DNA of 64,000 nt from the NCBI GenBank assembly GCA_027943245.1, contig JANDJZ010001754.1, positions 124,001-188,000 on the forward strand. The letters are read 5' to 3'. The notes beneath the pieces are model-generated. The model was not told where the DNA came from, ran no database searches, and saw only the letters and a list, made by a program, of their open reading frames with translations. This DNA comes from Acanthamoeba sp. SK_2022b (lineage: Eukaryota > Discosea > Longamoebia > Acanthamoebidae). Both the position numbers and the translations under genes were made by a program. Shown here in pieces: positions 33,143-42,639 of this stretch (its first letter is position 1; each line of letters starts with the position of its first letter).

Positions 33143-35290
33143 ATGCCTGACCTTTCACGCAGAGACATCCTGCGGGCTGCCGCCATCGGATCGGCGTTCT
33201 CGCTGTTGCCCGCCTCGATTCGCAAAGCGCTGGCCATTCCCGCCAACAACCGCACCGGCACCCTGCGCGACGTCGAACACGTGGTGATCCTGATGCAGGA
33301 GAACCGCTCTTTCGACCACTACTTCGGCACCCTGCCGGGCGTACGCGGCTTCAGCGATCGCTTTACCATTCCCTTGCCCGGCGATCGCCATGTCTGGCAA
33401 CAGCAGGGCGCCGAGCGGCTGGTGCTGCCCTACCACCTGGACAGCAAACGCGGCAACGCCCAGCGCGTCACCGGCACGCCGCATTCGTGGGTGGATGAGC
33501 AAGCCGCCTGGGATCACGGCCGCATGAGCGCCTGGCCCACCTACAAAACGCCGGCTTCGATGGGCTACTACCGCCAGCATGAGCTGCCGTTCCAGTTCGC
33601 GCTGGCCAACGCCTTTACCCTGTGCGACGCCTATCACTGCGCTATTCACGCCGGCACCAACACCAACCGGCTGTTCCACTGGACCGGCACCAACGGCCCG
33701 TCCGCCGCCGACGTGGCGGTGGTGGTCAACGAATGGGACAGCCCCGGCCCGGCGGAGATCGGCTACCAGTGGACAACCTATCCGGAACGGCTGGAGGCGA
33801 GCGGCGTCAGCTGGAAGGTGTATCAATTCCTGCCGGACAACTTTACCGACAACCCGTTGGCGGGCTTCCGCCAGTACCGCGCCGCCAGCATTCAGGTGGG
33901 CAATCCGGCGCGGCCGCCGAAAGACTTCAACGCCTTCGTGCCCTATCGCGATGCGCTCAACGAGGCCGCACCGCTGTACAAAGGCAACGGCAACACCCTG
34001 CCGGCCGCCGACGGCAACGATCTGGACGCCATGCTGGCCGGGTTCCGCTCCGACATACAGCAGGGCAAACTGCCGCAGGTCAGCTGGATCATCGCGCCGG
34101 CGGCCTATTCGGAACACCCCGATCCCTCCAGCCCGGTGCAGGGCGGCTGGTTCACCCAAGAGATCCTCAACGCGCTGACCGACAACCCAGAGGTGTGGAG
34201 TAAAACCGTCCTGCTGGTCAACTACGACGAAAACGACGGCTTTTTTGACCATATGCCTTCGCCTTCCGCGCCGTCGCTGCGCGAGGACGGCAGCTTCGCC
34301 GGTAAATCGACGGTGCCGTTCGACACCGAGATCTTCCAGCACGTGGCGCCGCCCGGTTCGCAGGATCAACCGCCGCCGGACGGCCGCATTTACGGCCCCG
34401 GCCCGCGGGTGCCGATGCTGGTGCTGTCGCCCTGGAGCCGCGGCGGCTGGGTCAATTCGCAGGTCTTCGATCACACCTCGGTGCTGCAATTCCTGGAAAA
34501 GCGCTTTCAGGTGCATGAACCCAACATCAGCGCCTGGCGCCGCGCCGTGTGCGGCGATCTCACCTCGGCGTTCAACTTCGTCGACCCTAACGGCGAAGCG
34601 CTGCCGAGCCTGCCCGCCACCAGCCGCCACGCCGCCGATGGCCTGCGCCAGCGCCAGGAACAGCTGCCGCAGGTACCGCTGCCATCGCCTGTCCACCAGC
34701 GTTTGCCCCACCAACGCCGCCTGGCGCGCCCTTCCCGCGCGCTGCCCTACCAGCTGCACGTCGAGGCCACCGTCGCGGCCGAACAGCGCCGCGTGACGCT
34801 GAACCTGTTCAATACCGGCGAGCAGGGCGCGGTGTTTCACGTCTACGATCGGCGAGATCTGGCGCAGATCCCGCGCCGTTTTACCGTCGAGGCGGGCAAG
34901 GCGATCAGCGACGACTGGCAGACGGAGGATGAGTACCATCTGTGGCTGCTCGGCCCCAACGGCTTTCATCGTGAACTGCGCGGCGCCCTGAACCGGCCGC
35001 AGCCGGAGGTGCGTTTGCGCCCGACGGGCCGCAGCCTGCAGCTGCAGCTGAACAATCCGGGCACCGAAGCGATAGCGGTTACCCTCGAACGCTGCCCCTA
35101 TACGCAGCAGGGCCCGTGGCACATCACGCTGCCGGCAGGCGGCAGCCACCAGCAAAGCTTTGATGCCCACGCCAGCGGCGGTTGGTATGACCTTACGCTG
35201 CAAAGCCCGGGAGGTTGGCTACGCCGCCTGGCGGGCCGGTTGGAGGATGGCGAGCACAGCGTCAGCGACCCGCTTATGGGCCAGGAGTAA
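33143..35290 (+). CDS. Tat-exported phospholipase C (phosphocholine-type, PF04185 family)
   Basis: A 715-residue protein with a twin-arginine signal (SRRDILRAAAIGS). The catalytic phosphoesterase domain has HVVILMQENRSFDHYFGTL near residue 46, NYDENDGFFDHM near 365 and SPWSRGGWVNSQVFDHTSV near 430. Two copies of the DUF756-type C-terminal domain follow (about 535-620 and 625-705). This order matches PlcN/PlcH of Pseudomonas, which cleave phosphatidylcholine or phosphatidylserine. The gene is intact. It may serve phosphate or lipid scavenging or act as an exoenzyme. No dedicated chaperone or Pho box was recognised. Confidence 0.88.
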   Translation: MPDLSRRDILRAAAIGSAFSLLPASIRKALAIPANNRTGTLRDVEHVVILMQENRSFDHYFGTLPGVRGFSDRFTIPLPGDRHVWQQQGAERLVLPYHLDSKRGNAQRVTGTPHSWVDEQAAWDHGRMSAWPTYKTPASMGYYRQHELPFQFALANAFTLCDAYHCAIHAGTNTNRLFHWTGTNGPSAADVAVVVNEWDSPGPAEIGYQWTTYPERLEASGVSWKVYQFLPDNFTDNPLAGFRQYRAASIQVGNPARPPKDFNAFVPYRDALNEAAPLYKGNGNTLPAADGNDLDAMLAGFRSDIQQGKLPQVSWIIAPAAYSEHPDPSSPVQGGWFTQEILNALTDNPEVWSKTVLLVNYDENDGFFDHMPSPSAPSLREDGSFAGKSTVPFDTEIFQHVAPPGSQDQPPPDGRIYGPGPRVPMLVLSPWSRGGWVNSQVFDHTSVLQFLEKRFQVHEPNISAWRRAVCGDLTSAFNFVDPNGEALPSLPATSRHAADGLRQRQEQLPQVPLPSPVHQRLPHQRRLARPSRALPYQLHVEATVAAEQRRVTLNLFNTGEQGAVFHVYDRRDLAQIPRRFTVEAGKAISDDWQTEDEYHLWLLGPNGFHRELRGALNRPQPEVRLRPTGRSLQLQLNNPGTEAIAVTLERCPYTQQGPWHITLPAGGSHQQSFDAHASGGWYDLTLQSPGGWLRRLAGRLEDGEHSVSDPLMGQE

Positions 35291-35454
35291 AGCGTTGTAG
35301 ATTGAAATCGCGGAAATTAAACCGCCAGCCTCTTTTTTGTGGCGCCCACAGACGTCGGTTCTCCCGCGGTGGGCGCATTCTCAAAACCTTCTCCCTGCCC
35401 CACCCCCGCTATTTTTTTGATCTCGCTCACGGTCGGATATTATTTCATTGCCTT

Positions 35455-35482
35455 GCTAAACCGGTTCTTCTATTTTAGCCAC
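35455..35482. promoter_or_regulatory. ScrR operator candidate before scrK
   Basis: AACCGGTT (35459-35466) sits within GCTAAACCGGTT, and a matching TTTAGC follows at about 35473. The same AACCGGTT core occurs before scrY, as expected for a LacI-family repressor site. Confidence 0.6.
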
Positions 35483-35514
35483 CCATCTGACAAGGCTAAT
35501 AACAGGGATTAAGC

Positions 35515-36441
35515 ATGATAAATCGCGTATGGGTACTGGGCGACGCCGTGATCGACCTGGTGCCGGAAAATGCCAACGGTTATCTCAAATGCCCCGGCGG
35601 CGCGCCGGCTAACGTGGCGGTGGGGATCGCCCGGCTTGGTGGCGACAGCGCCTTTATCGGGCGGGTGGGGCAAGACGGCTTCGGTGCCTTTCTGCAGCAG
35701 GTGCTGAGCGATGAAGGGGTGGATATCGGCCATATGCGGCCAGACCCCGAACACCACACCTCCACGGTCGTGGTGGATCTCGATCTGCAGGGTGAGCGCT
35801 CATTCACGTTTATGGTGCAGCCCAGTGCCGATCTGTTTTTGCAGCCTGACGATCTGCCGGATTTCCAACGGGGGGAATGGCTGCACCTCTGCTCCATCGC
35901 GCTCTCGCAGGAACCCAGCCGCAGCGCGGCCTTTGCCGCGATGGAACGCATCCGGGCGGCCGGTGGCCGGGTCAGTTTCGATCCCAACATCCGCGAAGAG
36001 GTCTGGCGCCAGCCGGAAGCGCTGCGCCCCTGCCTGCAAAAGGCGCTGCTGCTGGCGGACGTGGTGAAACTGTCGCGCGAAGAGCTGGCTTTCATCAGCC
36101 ATCTTGACGATCTGGAGAACGCCATTCGCTGGATGATGCAAACCTATCCGCTGCGCCTGCTGCTGGTGACGCTGGGCGGCGACGGCGTCTATGTGCATGA
36201 CGGCCAACGGCTGCGTCATTTCCGCGCGGCGCCTGTCGTTCCGGTCGATACCACCGGCGCCGGCGATGCCTTCGTCGCCGGGCTGTTAGCGGCGCTGGCA
36301 CGCCTTCACGAATTGCCGCAGGAAGCGCAGTGGCCGGCGGTTATCGCCCAGGCGCAGGCCTGCGGCGCGCTGGCCACCACCGCCAAAGGGGCCATGACCG
36401 CCCTGCCCCACGCCGACGAGCTGGCGGCTTTCCTCCGTTGA
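35515..36441 (+). CDS. scrK: Fructokinase
   Basis: A 308-residue PfkB-family kinase. N-terminal VWVLGDAVIDLVPE and PGGAPANVAVGIARLGGDS match ScrK, and VDTTGAGDAFVAGLL is the PfkB signature with the catalytic aspartate. It phosphorylates the free fructose released by ScrB. It has its own promoter and operator and a terminator (36452-36484) before scrY, the usual scrK/scrYAB split. AGGGATTAAGC-type ribosome site before ATG 35515. Confidence 0.93.
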   Translation: MINRVWVLGDAVIDLVPENANGYLKCPGGAPANVAVGIARLGGDSAFIGRVGQDGFGAFLQQVLSDEGVDIGHMRPDPEHHTSTVVVDLDLQGERSFTFMVQPSADLFLQPDDLPDFQRGEWLHLCSIALSQEPSRSAAFAAMERIRAAGGRVSFDPNIREEVWRQPEALRPCLQKALLLADVVKLSREELAFISHLDDLENAIRWMMQTYPLRLLLVTLGGDGVYVHDGQRLRHFRAAPVVPVDTTGAGDAFVAGLLAALARLHELPQEAQWPAVIAQAQACGALATTAKGAMTALPHADELAAFLR

Positions 36442-36451
36442 TCCTCTGCAT

Positions 36452-36484
36452 CCACGGCGATCCTCAGGTTCGCCGTGGTCTTTT
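36452..36484 (+). terminator. Terminator after scrK
   Basis: CCACGGCGA and TCGCCGTGG form a 9-bp stem with a 9-nt loop, followed by TCTTTT, 10 nt after the scrK stop. Confidence 0.8.
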
Positions 36485-36571
36485 GCCCACGATTTGCGCG
36501 CTCGATCACAATAGCTGAATCGGGTTAGCTAACTGAGTTGCCAGCTCGCCTCCCTCTCGTTATCTTTCGCC

Positions 36572-36590
36572 TTGAAAAACCGGTTTGCAA
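36572..36590. promoter_or_regulatory. ScrR operator candidate before scrY
   Basis: The perfect palindrome AAACCGGTTT (36577-36586) lies within TTGAAAAACCGGTTTGCAA, 46 nt before the scrY start and matching the core before scrK. Confidence 0.65.
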
Positions 36591-36632
36591 TTTAGCAAAC
36601 AATAATAACAACCCTTACCCGGATGATAGACG

Positions 36633-38036
36633 ATGATGAAAAAACTCAGCTATTTGGCGATAACAACAGGGCTTTTCCTCTCCGCTTCCAGCGCAGCGGC
36701 ATCGGGCAGCGGCGGCATCGAGGCGCGCCTCAACGCCCTGGAACAACGTCTGGCGCAGGCGGAACGGCGCGCCGCACAGGCTGAAACCCGCGCGACGGCG
36801 GCGGAACGCCGGGCGCAACAGCTGGAACAGCGCACCGCCAACACCGAACGGCAAACCGCGCAGATTGCGCAGCATGCCGCTACGCCGATTGCCCCGACCG
36901 GCGCACTGAAACTGAACGGCTTCAACGATCTGAAGCTGTACGGCGACGTGGAGTTCAACCTGGACGGCGCCAGCCGCAGCGGCCAACTGACGTCGCTGAA
37001 AGGCAGCGACCACAAGGACTGGAAGCCCGGCAACAAAGAGCGTTGGGATATCAACGGCCGCATTCTGGTCGGGCTGGACGGCTACCGCCGCAATCAGGAC
37101 GGCAACTTCTCCGGCTTCAGCGTGCAGCCGCTGGCGGACATGACCGGCAAAATGAACCTGGACGACGCCGCCTTCTTCTTCGGCAATGAAAAGAACTGGC
37201 AAACCAAAATCGGCCGCTTTGAAGCCTACGACATGTTCCCGCTGAATCAGGACACCTTCATTCAATACTCCGGCAATACCGCCAACGATCTGTACGCCGA
37301 CGGCTTCGGCTATATCTACATGATGAAAGAAGGCCGCGGCCGCAGCAGCAGCGGCGGCAACCTGATGTTGAGCAAATACGCCGGTGATGTCTATTTCGAG
37401 CTGAACACGCTGGTGGAGGACGGCACTTCGCTGTTCCAGGACAACAGCTACCACGGCAACGCCCTGAACAATAAGAAAAACGTCGCCTATTTGCGCCCGG
37501 TGATCGCCTGGAAAAAAGACGCCTTCAGCATCGCAGCGGCAATGGAAAGCAACGTGGTGAATAACGCCTACGGTTATCAGGACGGCCAGGGCCGCTTCGT
37601 CGATCAGTCCAAGCGCAACGGCTACGGCATGACGATGAGCTGGAACAACAGCGCCGCCGATCCGGACAACGGCGTGGTGGCCAACCTGAGCACCGCCTAT
37701 CTGGATGCGTCAGGCGAGCAAGACTTCACCGCCGGCGTGAACGTGCTGTGGCGGCGCTTCGAACTGGGTTATATCTATGCCCATAACAATATCAAAGAGT
37801 TCAATACCGCCGGGATCGCCGCCGATATCCACAACCCGCTCAGCGAACCGGGCAACTACGACATCCACACCGTTCATGCGTCGTATCAGATACCTAACAT
37901 TATGAATATGAAGAATTTCAATTTGTATTTGGGGGCCTATGTCTCGCTGCTGGAAGCCAACGCCGACAACAAGATAGCCAACGGCGACAACGACCAGCGT
38001 TACGGCATGCGCGCCAGATTCAAATATTTCTTCTGA
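36633..38036 (+). CDS. scrY: Sucrose porin (maltoporin family)
   Basis: A 467-residue outer-membrane porin. A signal peptide (LAITTGLFLSASSAAA) is followed by an N-terminal coiled-coil extension (about residues 30-85, NALEQRLAQAERRAAQAETR pattern), the periplasmic extension typical of ScrY and absent from LamB. The barrel ends YGMRARFKYFF with terminal Phe. It lets sucrose cross the outer membrane. First gene of scrYAB; a hairpin after it may lower expression of the downstream genes. Confidence 0.93.
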   Translation: MMKKLSYLAITTGLFLSASSAAASGSGGIEARLNALEQRLAQAERRAAQAETRATAAERRAQQLEQRTANTERQTAQIAQHAATPIAPTGALKLNGFNDLKLYGDVEFNLDGASRSGQLTSLKGSDHKDWKPGNKERWDINGRILVGLDGYRRNQDGNFSGFSVQPLADMTGKMNLDDAAFFFGNEKNWQTKIGRFEAYDMFPLNQDTFIQYSGNTANDLYADGFGYIYMMKEGRGRSSSGGNLMLSKYAGDVYFELNTLVEDGTSLFQDNSYHGNALNNKKNVAYLRPVIAWKKDAFSIAAAMESNVVNNAYGYQDGQGRFVDQSKRNGYGMTMSWNNSAADPDNGVVANLSTAYLDASGEQDFTAGVNVLWRRFELGYIYAHNNIKEFNTAGIAADIHNPLSEPGNYDIHTVHASYQIPNIMNMKNFNLYLGAYVSLLEANADNKIANGDNDQRYGMRARFKYFF

Positions 38037-38049
38037 CATCGATTCACGT

Positions 38050-38083
38050 CGCTGCGCCGCAAACTGCGCAGCGGCATTTTTAT
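38050..38083 (+). terminator. Intercistronic hairpin between scrY and scrA
   Basis: CGCTGCGC, eight nt, GCGCAGCG, then GCATTTTTATTT. It has the form of a Rho-independent terminator inside the operon. Partial readthrough would give much porin and less PTS enzyme. Confidence 0.7.
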
Positions 38084-38099
38084 TTAGCAAGGGGACAAC

Positions 38100-39470
38100 A
38101 TGGACATTACCGCAACCGCCAACGCGCTGTTGCCACTGCTCGGCGGTAAAGAGAATATCGCCAGCGCCGCCCACTGCGCCACGCGCCTGCGCCTGGTACT
38201 GGTGGACGACAGCAAAGTGGATAAAGAGGCCATCGGCAAACTGGACGGCGTCAAAGGCTGCTTCAGCAACGCCGGTCAGATCCAGGTGATCTTCGGCACC
38301 GGGCTGGTCAACAAGGTGCATGCGGAATTCATCAAGGCGGCGGGCGTCAGCGAATCCAGCAAGGCCGAAGCCGCCGATATTGCGGCGAAAAAGCTCAACC
38401 CGCTGCAGCGCATCGCCCGCCTGCTGTCGAACATCTTCGTGCCGATCATCCCGGCGATCGTCGCGTCCGGCCTGTTGATGGGGCTGCTCGGTATGGTGAA
38501 AACCTATGGCTGGGCCGATGCCAACAGCGCGCTGTTTATCATGCTGGATATGTTCAGCTCGGCGGCGTTCATTATCCTGCCGATTCTGATCGGCTTCACC
38601 GCCGCACGCGAATTCGGTGGCAACCCCTACCTGGGCGCCACGCTCGGCGGCATTCTGACGCATCCGGCGCTGACCAACGCCTGGGGCGTCGCCGGAGGGT
38701 TCCACACCATGAACTTCTTCGGTCTGGACATCGCCATGATCGGCTATCAGGGCACCGTGTTCCCGGTGCTGCTGACGGTGTGGTTCATGAGCGTGCTGGA
38801 AAAGCGGCTGCGCAAGGTGATCCCCAACGCGCTCGATCTGATCCTGACGCCGTTCCTGACGGTGGTCATCTCAGGCTTTGTCGCCCTGCTGTTTATCGGC
38901 CCCGCCGGCCGGGCGCTGGGCGACGGCATCTCCTTCGTGCTCAGCACGCTGATTGCCCATGCGGGGTGGTTCGCCGGGCTGCTGTTCGGCGGCCTCTATT
39001 CCGCTATCGTCATCACCGGCATTCACCACAGTTTCCATGCGGTAGAGGCCGGGCTGCTCGGCAACCCCAATATCGGCGTCAACTTCCTGCTGCCGATCTG
39101 GTCGATGGCCAACATCGCTCAGGGCGGCGCCTGCCTGGCGGTGTATTTCAAAACCCGCGACGCCAAAATCAAAGCCATCGCGGTGCCTTCGGCCTTTTCC
39201 GCCATGCTCGGCATCACCGAGGCGGCGCTGTTCGGTATCAACCTGCGCTTCGTGAAGCCTTTCCTGGCGGCGCTGGCGGGCGGCGCGCTCGGCGGCGCCT
39301 GGGTGGTGGCCAACCATGTCGGCATGAACGCGGTCGGACTGACGGCGATCCCCGGCATGGCGATCGTGCAGGCCAGTTCGCTGGTCAGCTATATCCTCGG
39401 CCTGGCAATCGCTTTTGGCAGCGCCTTCGTGCTCTCCCTGCTGCTGAAATACAACACGGACGCGCAATGA
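38100..39470 (+). CDS. scrA: Sucrose PTS permease, EIIBC
   Basis: A 456-residue PTS protein. The N-terminal EIIB domain has the phosphorylated cysteine in NIASAAHCATRLRLVL, and the EIIC domain follows from about residue 110 (FVPIIPAIVASGLLMGLLG). HHSFHAVEAGLLG and GITEAALFGINLRF are conserved in the sucrose/beta-glucoside EIIC group. There is no EIIA domain, so EIIA-Glc serves it, as for known ScrA. It imports sucrose as sucrose-6-phosphate. AAGGGG stands 6 nt before the ATG; the stop overlaps scrB. Confidence 0.94.
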   Translation: MDITATANALLPLLGGKENIASAAHCATRLRLVLVDDSKVDKEAIGKLDGVKGCFSNAGQIQVIFGTGLVNKVHAEFIKAAGVSESSKAEAADIAAKKLNPLQRIARLLSNIFVPIIPAIVASGLLMGLLGMVKTYGWADANSALFIMLDMFSSAAFIILPILIGFTAAREFGGNPYLGATLGGILTHPALTNAWGVAGGFHTMNFFGLDIAMIGYQGTVFPVLLTVWFMSVLEKRLRKVIPNALDLILTPFLTVVISGFVALLFIGPAGRALGDGISFVLSTLIAHAGWFAGLLFGGLYSAIVITGIHHSFHAVEAGLLGNPNIGVNFLLPIWSMANIAQGGACLAVYFKTRDAKIKAIAVPSAFSAMLGITEAALFGINLRFVKPFLAALAGGALGGAWVVANHVGMNAVGLTAIPGMAIVQASSLVSYILGLAIAFGSAFVLSLLLKYNTDAQ

Positions 39471-40879
39471 TGGAAGAACTCAGCTTAATCAAACAGGCAC
39501 TGCGGGCGGTCATGAACGGCCAGCCACTCGCGCTGCGCGATCCGCACCGCCCGGCCTGGCATCTGGCGCCCAGCGTTGGCTTGCTGAACGATCCTAACGG
39601 CTTTATCCAGCACAACGGCGTTTATCACCTGTTCTATCAGTGGAATCCGCTGGGCTGCGATCATCGCAACAAGTGCTGGGGACACTGGCAGTCGATCGAT
39701 TTAGTGCATTGGGAACATCAGCCGCTCGCCCTGGCACCGGGCGCCTGTTACGACAGCCACGGCTGTTACTCCGGCTCGGCGGTGGTGGCGGAAGACAAAA
39801 TCACGCTGATCTATACCGGCAATGTGAAATTCCCCGACGGCTCACGCACCGCTTACCAATGCCTGGCTCAGGAAAGCGATCGGGGCGAATACCGCAAACT
39901 CGGGCCGGTGCTGCCGCTGCCGGAGGGCTACAGCGGCCACGTACGCGATCCGAAAGTGTGGCGTCATCAGGATGCCTGGTACATGGTGCTCGGCGCGCGT
40001 GACTTGCAGGATCGCGGCAAGGTGTTGCTGCTGCGTTCCAGCGATCTGCGCGACTGGCAAGCGCTGGGAGAGATCGCCGGTTCCGGCCTGAACGACCTGG
40101 GCGAATTCGGCTACATGTGGGAGTGCCCGGATCTGTTCTCGCTGGACGGCGGCGACGTGTTGATCTGCTGCCCGCAGGGGCTGGCGCCGCAGCCGGAACG
40201 CTACCTCAACCGTTATCAGGCCGGTTATCTGCTCGGCAAGCTGGATTATCGGCAGGTGGCCTTCAGCCACGGCGAATTTCACGAGCTGGACGCCGGCTTC
40301 GAGTTCTACGCGCCCCAGACAACGCTGGCGGAAGATGGCCGCCGCCTGCTGTTCGCCTGGATGGGCGTGCCCGAGCAAGATGAAGAAGCCCATCCGACGC
40401 GCCGTTATGGCTGGATCCATACCATGACCTGCCCACGCGAGCTGTCGCTGCGGCATGGCCGCCTCCACCAGCGCCCGGCGCGCGAGTTGCAACAGCTGCG
40501 CGGCGAGCGAGAAGACTGGCGAGGCCGCGCCGATGACGCCCCCGCCTATGCGCTGGGCGCCGCGGAGCTGCAGCTGACGCCGCAGGGCGCGTTCAGCGCC
40601 GCCTTTGGCGACGCGATGACGCTGAGCTGGGACGGCGAGCGGCTGCAGCTGACGCGCGCCTCTCTGGCCGACGGCCGGCCGGAGCACCGTTACTGGCGCG
40701 GCCCGGTCACGCATCTGCAGCTGCTGTTCGATCGCTCCAGCGTGGAAATCTTCATCAACCACGGCGAGGCGGTGATGAGCGCGCGCTACTTCCCGGCAGG
40801 TGAACCGCAACTGCGGCTGAACGGGAGCGCAGCGCTGGCGTTGGAATACTGGCCGCTGACGCCATGCATGCTAGAATGA
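39467..40879 (+). CDS. scrB: Sucrose-6-phosphate hydrolase
   Basis: A 470-residue glycoside hydrolase family 32 enzyme. HLAPSVGLLNDPNGFIQHNG carries the nucleophile aspartate, HVRDPKVW the transition-state aspartate and MWECPDLFSL the acid/base glutamate. The C-terminal beta-sandwich ends with DRSSVEIFINHGE. It splits sucrose-6-phosphate to glucose-6-phosphate and fructose. It overlaps scrA at ATGATGG/TGA; ATG 39467 or 39470 may be used. Confidence 0.94.
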   Translation: MMEELSLIKQALRAVMNGQPLALRDPHRPAWHLAPSVGLLNDPNGFIQHNGVYHLFYQWNPLGCDHRNKCWGHWQSIDLVHWEHQPLALAPGACYDSHGCYSGSAVVAEDKITLIYTGNVKFPDGSRTAYQCLAQESDRGEYRKLGPVLPLPEGYSGHVRDPKVWRHQDAWYMVLGARDLQDRGKVLLLRSSDLRDWQALGEIAGSGLNDLGEFGYMWECPDLFSLDGGDVLICCPQGLAPQPERYLNRYQAGYLLGKLDYRQVAFSHGEFHELDAGFEFYAPQTTLAEDGRRLLFAWMGVPEQDEEAHPTRRYGWIHTMTCPRELSLRHGRLHQRPARELQQLRGEREDWRGRADDAPAYALGAAELQLTPQGAFSAAFGDAMTLSWDGERLQLTRASLADGRPEHRYWRGPVTHLQLLFDRSSVEIFINHGEAVMSARYFPAGEPQLRLNGSAALALEYWPLTPCMLE

Positions 40880-40900
40880 CGCATCCTCCGATGACTTCAG

Positions 40901-41944
40901 ATGGCGTCAGTGAAAAAAAATAAACGCATTACCATCAGTGACATCGCCACGCTGGCCGGGGTGTCGAAATCGACCGCCAGCCTGGTGCTGAACGGCCGCA
41001 GCAAGGAATACCGGGTGTCCGACGACACCCGCGATCGCATTCTGGCGCTGGCGCACGAACACCATTATCAGCCCAGCATCCACGCCCGCTCTTTGCGCTC
41101 CAACCGCAGCCACACGCTGGGGCTGGTGGTACCGGAGATGACCAACTACGGCTTTGCGGTGATCTCACGCGAGCTGGAAACGCTGTGCCGCGAAGCCGGT
41201 CTGCAGCTGTTGATCGCCTGCACCGATGAAAACCCGGCGCAGGAGATGATGGCGGTGAACAGTCTGGTGCAACGGCAGGTCGACGGCCTGATCGTCGCCT
41301 CCAGCCAGCTGAACGACGCGGAATACCAGAAGATCAACGTCGGGCTGCCGGTGGTGCAGATGGACCGCCTGATCGCCGGTTCCGAGCTGCCGCTGGTGAT
41401 CACCGATTCGGTTAATGCGACCGCCGACCTGGTGGAAAAGGTCGCGCGCCAACATCCGGATGAGATCTATTTTCTCGGCGGGCAGCCGCGCATTTCACCG
41501 ACCCGCGATCGGCTGGCCGGCTTCCAGCTTGGCCTGGAGCGCGCCGGCGTAACGTGCAAACCGGAATGGATCATCAACGGCAGTTACCACCCCAGCTCGG
41601 GTTACGAGATGTTCGCTCAGCTGTGCGCACAGCTGGGGCGTCCGCCCAAAGCGCTGTTCACCGCCGCCTGTGGCCTGCTGGAAGGGGTGTTGCGTTATCT
41701 GACGCAGCATCAGCTGATGGAGAGCGACATCCACCTGTGCAGCTTCGACGATCACTACCTGTTCGATTGCATGACGCTGAAGATAGACACGGTCGCGCAA
41801 GACTGCCGGGCGCTGGCGCAGCATAGCTTCGACCAGGTTACTGCGCTCATCGACGAGCGGCCGCTGGAACAGCATGCGCTTTATCTGCCGGGCCGCATCC
41901 ACTGGCGTCATGCCGGTTCCCGGGCGTTGTTGGCCGGGGAGTGA
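40901..41944 (+). CDS. scrR: Sucrose regulon repressor, LacI family
   Basis: A 347-residue LacI/GalR repressor. The helix-turn-helix and hinge read [20 protein letters not shown], then [16 protein letters not shown]. The sugar-binding core follows ([49 protein letters not shown]). It is last in the scr group, 21 nt after scrB, and should bind the AACCGGTT sites before scrK and scrY, with fructose or fructose-1-phosphate as inducer in known systems. Confidence 0.92.
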   Translation: MASVKKNKRITISDIATLAGVSKSTASLVLNGRSKEYRVSDDTRDRILALAHEHHYQPSIHARSLRSNRSHTLGLVVPEMTNYGFAVISRELETLCREAGLQLLIACTDENPAQEMMAVNSLVQRQVDGLIVASSQLNDAEYQKINVGLPVVQMDRLIAGSELPLVITDSVNATADLVEKVARQHPDEIYFLGGQPRISPTRDRLAGFQLGLERAGVTCKPEWIINGSYHPSSGYEMFAQLCAQLGRPPKALFTAACGLLEGVLRYLTQHQLMESDIHLCSFDDHYLFDCMTLKIDTVAQDCRALAQHSFDQVTALIDERPLEQHALYLPGRIHWRHAGSRALLAGE

Positions 41945-41965
41945 TATTTCTGAATCAGTAAAAAT

Positions 41966-41989
41966 CCGCCTTCATAGAAGGCGGCTTTG
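41966..41989 (+). terminator. Hairpin after scrR
   Basis: CCGCCTTC, ATA, GAAGGCGG followed by CTTT, 22 nt after the scrR stop. Weak T run. It abuts the IS200-type element. Confidence 0.6.
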
Positions 41990-42592
41990 ACTACGCCCCA
42001 GAGGGGCGCTCTAAGTTCGGACTCATAGAGCCCTCTCTTCACACTTCATGTAGCGATAGCTGTTTATCATCCGCTTCATGCTTTTCTTGATACTTGACGT
42101 ATTTACGGATCATTTCTGCATTCACACCTACGGTGTCTACACAGTATCCCTTTGCCCAGAAGTGATTTCCCCATAGTTTATGCTTACGTAAGTAGGGAAA
42201 TTTGCTGAAGAGCCTTATTGCTGTCCTACCCTTCAAGTGGCCCATCACTTCTGATACTGACAACTTCGGCGGTATCTTCACCAAAAGATGCACATGATCT
42301 AACTGAACGTTTAGTTCAATAATTTGGATCTTCAGTTGCTCACTGAGTATCCATATCTGTCGGTACACTTCTTTCCCAACATTGCCTTTGAGAATTCTGA
42401 AACGGCACTTAGGCGTCCAGACTATATGATATTGACAATGCCACAGTACGTGGGAAGCTCTTTGAAACCTGCTCATGTTTAATTTCCTTATCAGTTGTGG
42501 GGACAACAGATAGGGATTTTGGCATGAGCAGGTTTTTACAGGCAGAGCCAAAACCGAGTCGATAACCACGTCCACAGGACGTGGTTTTAAGT
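41985..42592 (-). mobile_element. IS200/IS605-type insertion sequence
   Basis: A single tnpA is flanked by subterminal hairpins: CGCCCC..GGGGCG at 41994-42008 and AACCACGTCC..GGACGTGGTT at 42564-42586. There are no terminal inverted repeats or target duplication, as expected for this family. Outer ends are approximate. It lies between the convergent ends of scrR and exbD, so it interrupts no gene. Confidence 0.8.
42039..42476 (-). CDS. tnpA: IS200-family transposase (Y1 HUH nuclease)
   Basis: A 145-residue single-strand transposase started at ATG 42476; longer upstream frames lack the family match. SHVLWHCQYHIVWTPKCRF begins the fold, LDHVHLLVKIPPKLSVSEV has the HUH motif, and the catalytic tyrosine is probably in MIRKYVKYQEKH. 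FWAKGYCVDTVG matches the IS200 group. Length is near the usual ~150, so it looks intact. No tnpB. Confidence 0.88.
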   Translation of the reverse strand: MSRFQRASHVLWHCQYHIVWTPKCRFRILKGNVGKEVYRQIWILSEQLKIQIIELNVQLDHVHLLVKIPPKLSVSEVMGHLKGRTAIRLFSKFPYLRKHKLWGNHFWAKGYCVDTVGVNAEMIRKYVKYQEKHEADDKQLSLHEV

Positions 42593-42602
42593 TAGGAATA
42601 AA

Positions 42603-42624
42603 AAAGGGCGCCTGAGCGCCCTTT
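42603..42624 (-). terminator. exbD terminator
   Basis: AAAGGGCGC and GCGCCCTTT form a 9-bp stem with a 4-nt loop; read on the minus strand it is followed by TTATTCC after a T run, 16 nt beyond the exbD stop. Confidence 0.8.
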
Positions 42625-42639
42625 ATCGTTTTGCTGCCA

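Noticed and set aside
33155..35203. Minus-strand open frame of 682 codons opposite the phospholipase gene
   Set aside because: Arg/Val/Gln-rich shadow of a GC-rich gene; the plus strand has a Tat signal and catalytic motifs.
38780..39466. Long upstream extension of the scrB frame within scrA
   Set aside because: Arg/Gly/Pro-rich shadow sequence; GH32 similarity begins only near 39467, and scrA covers this stretch in another frame.
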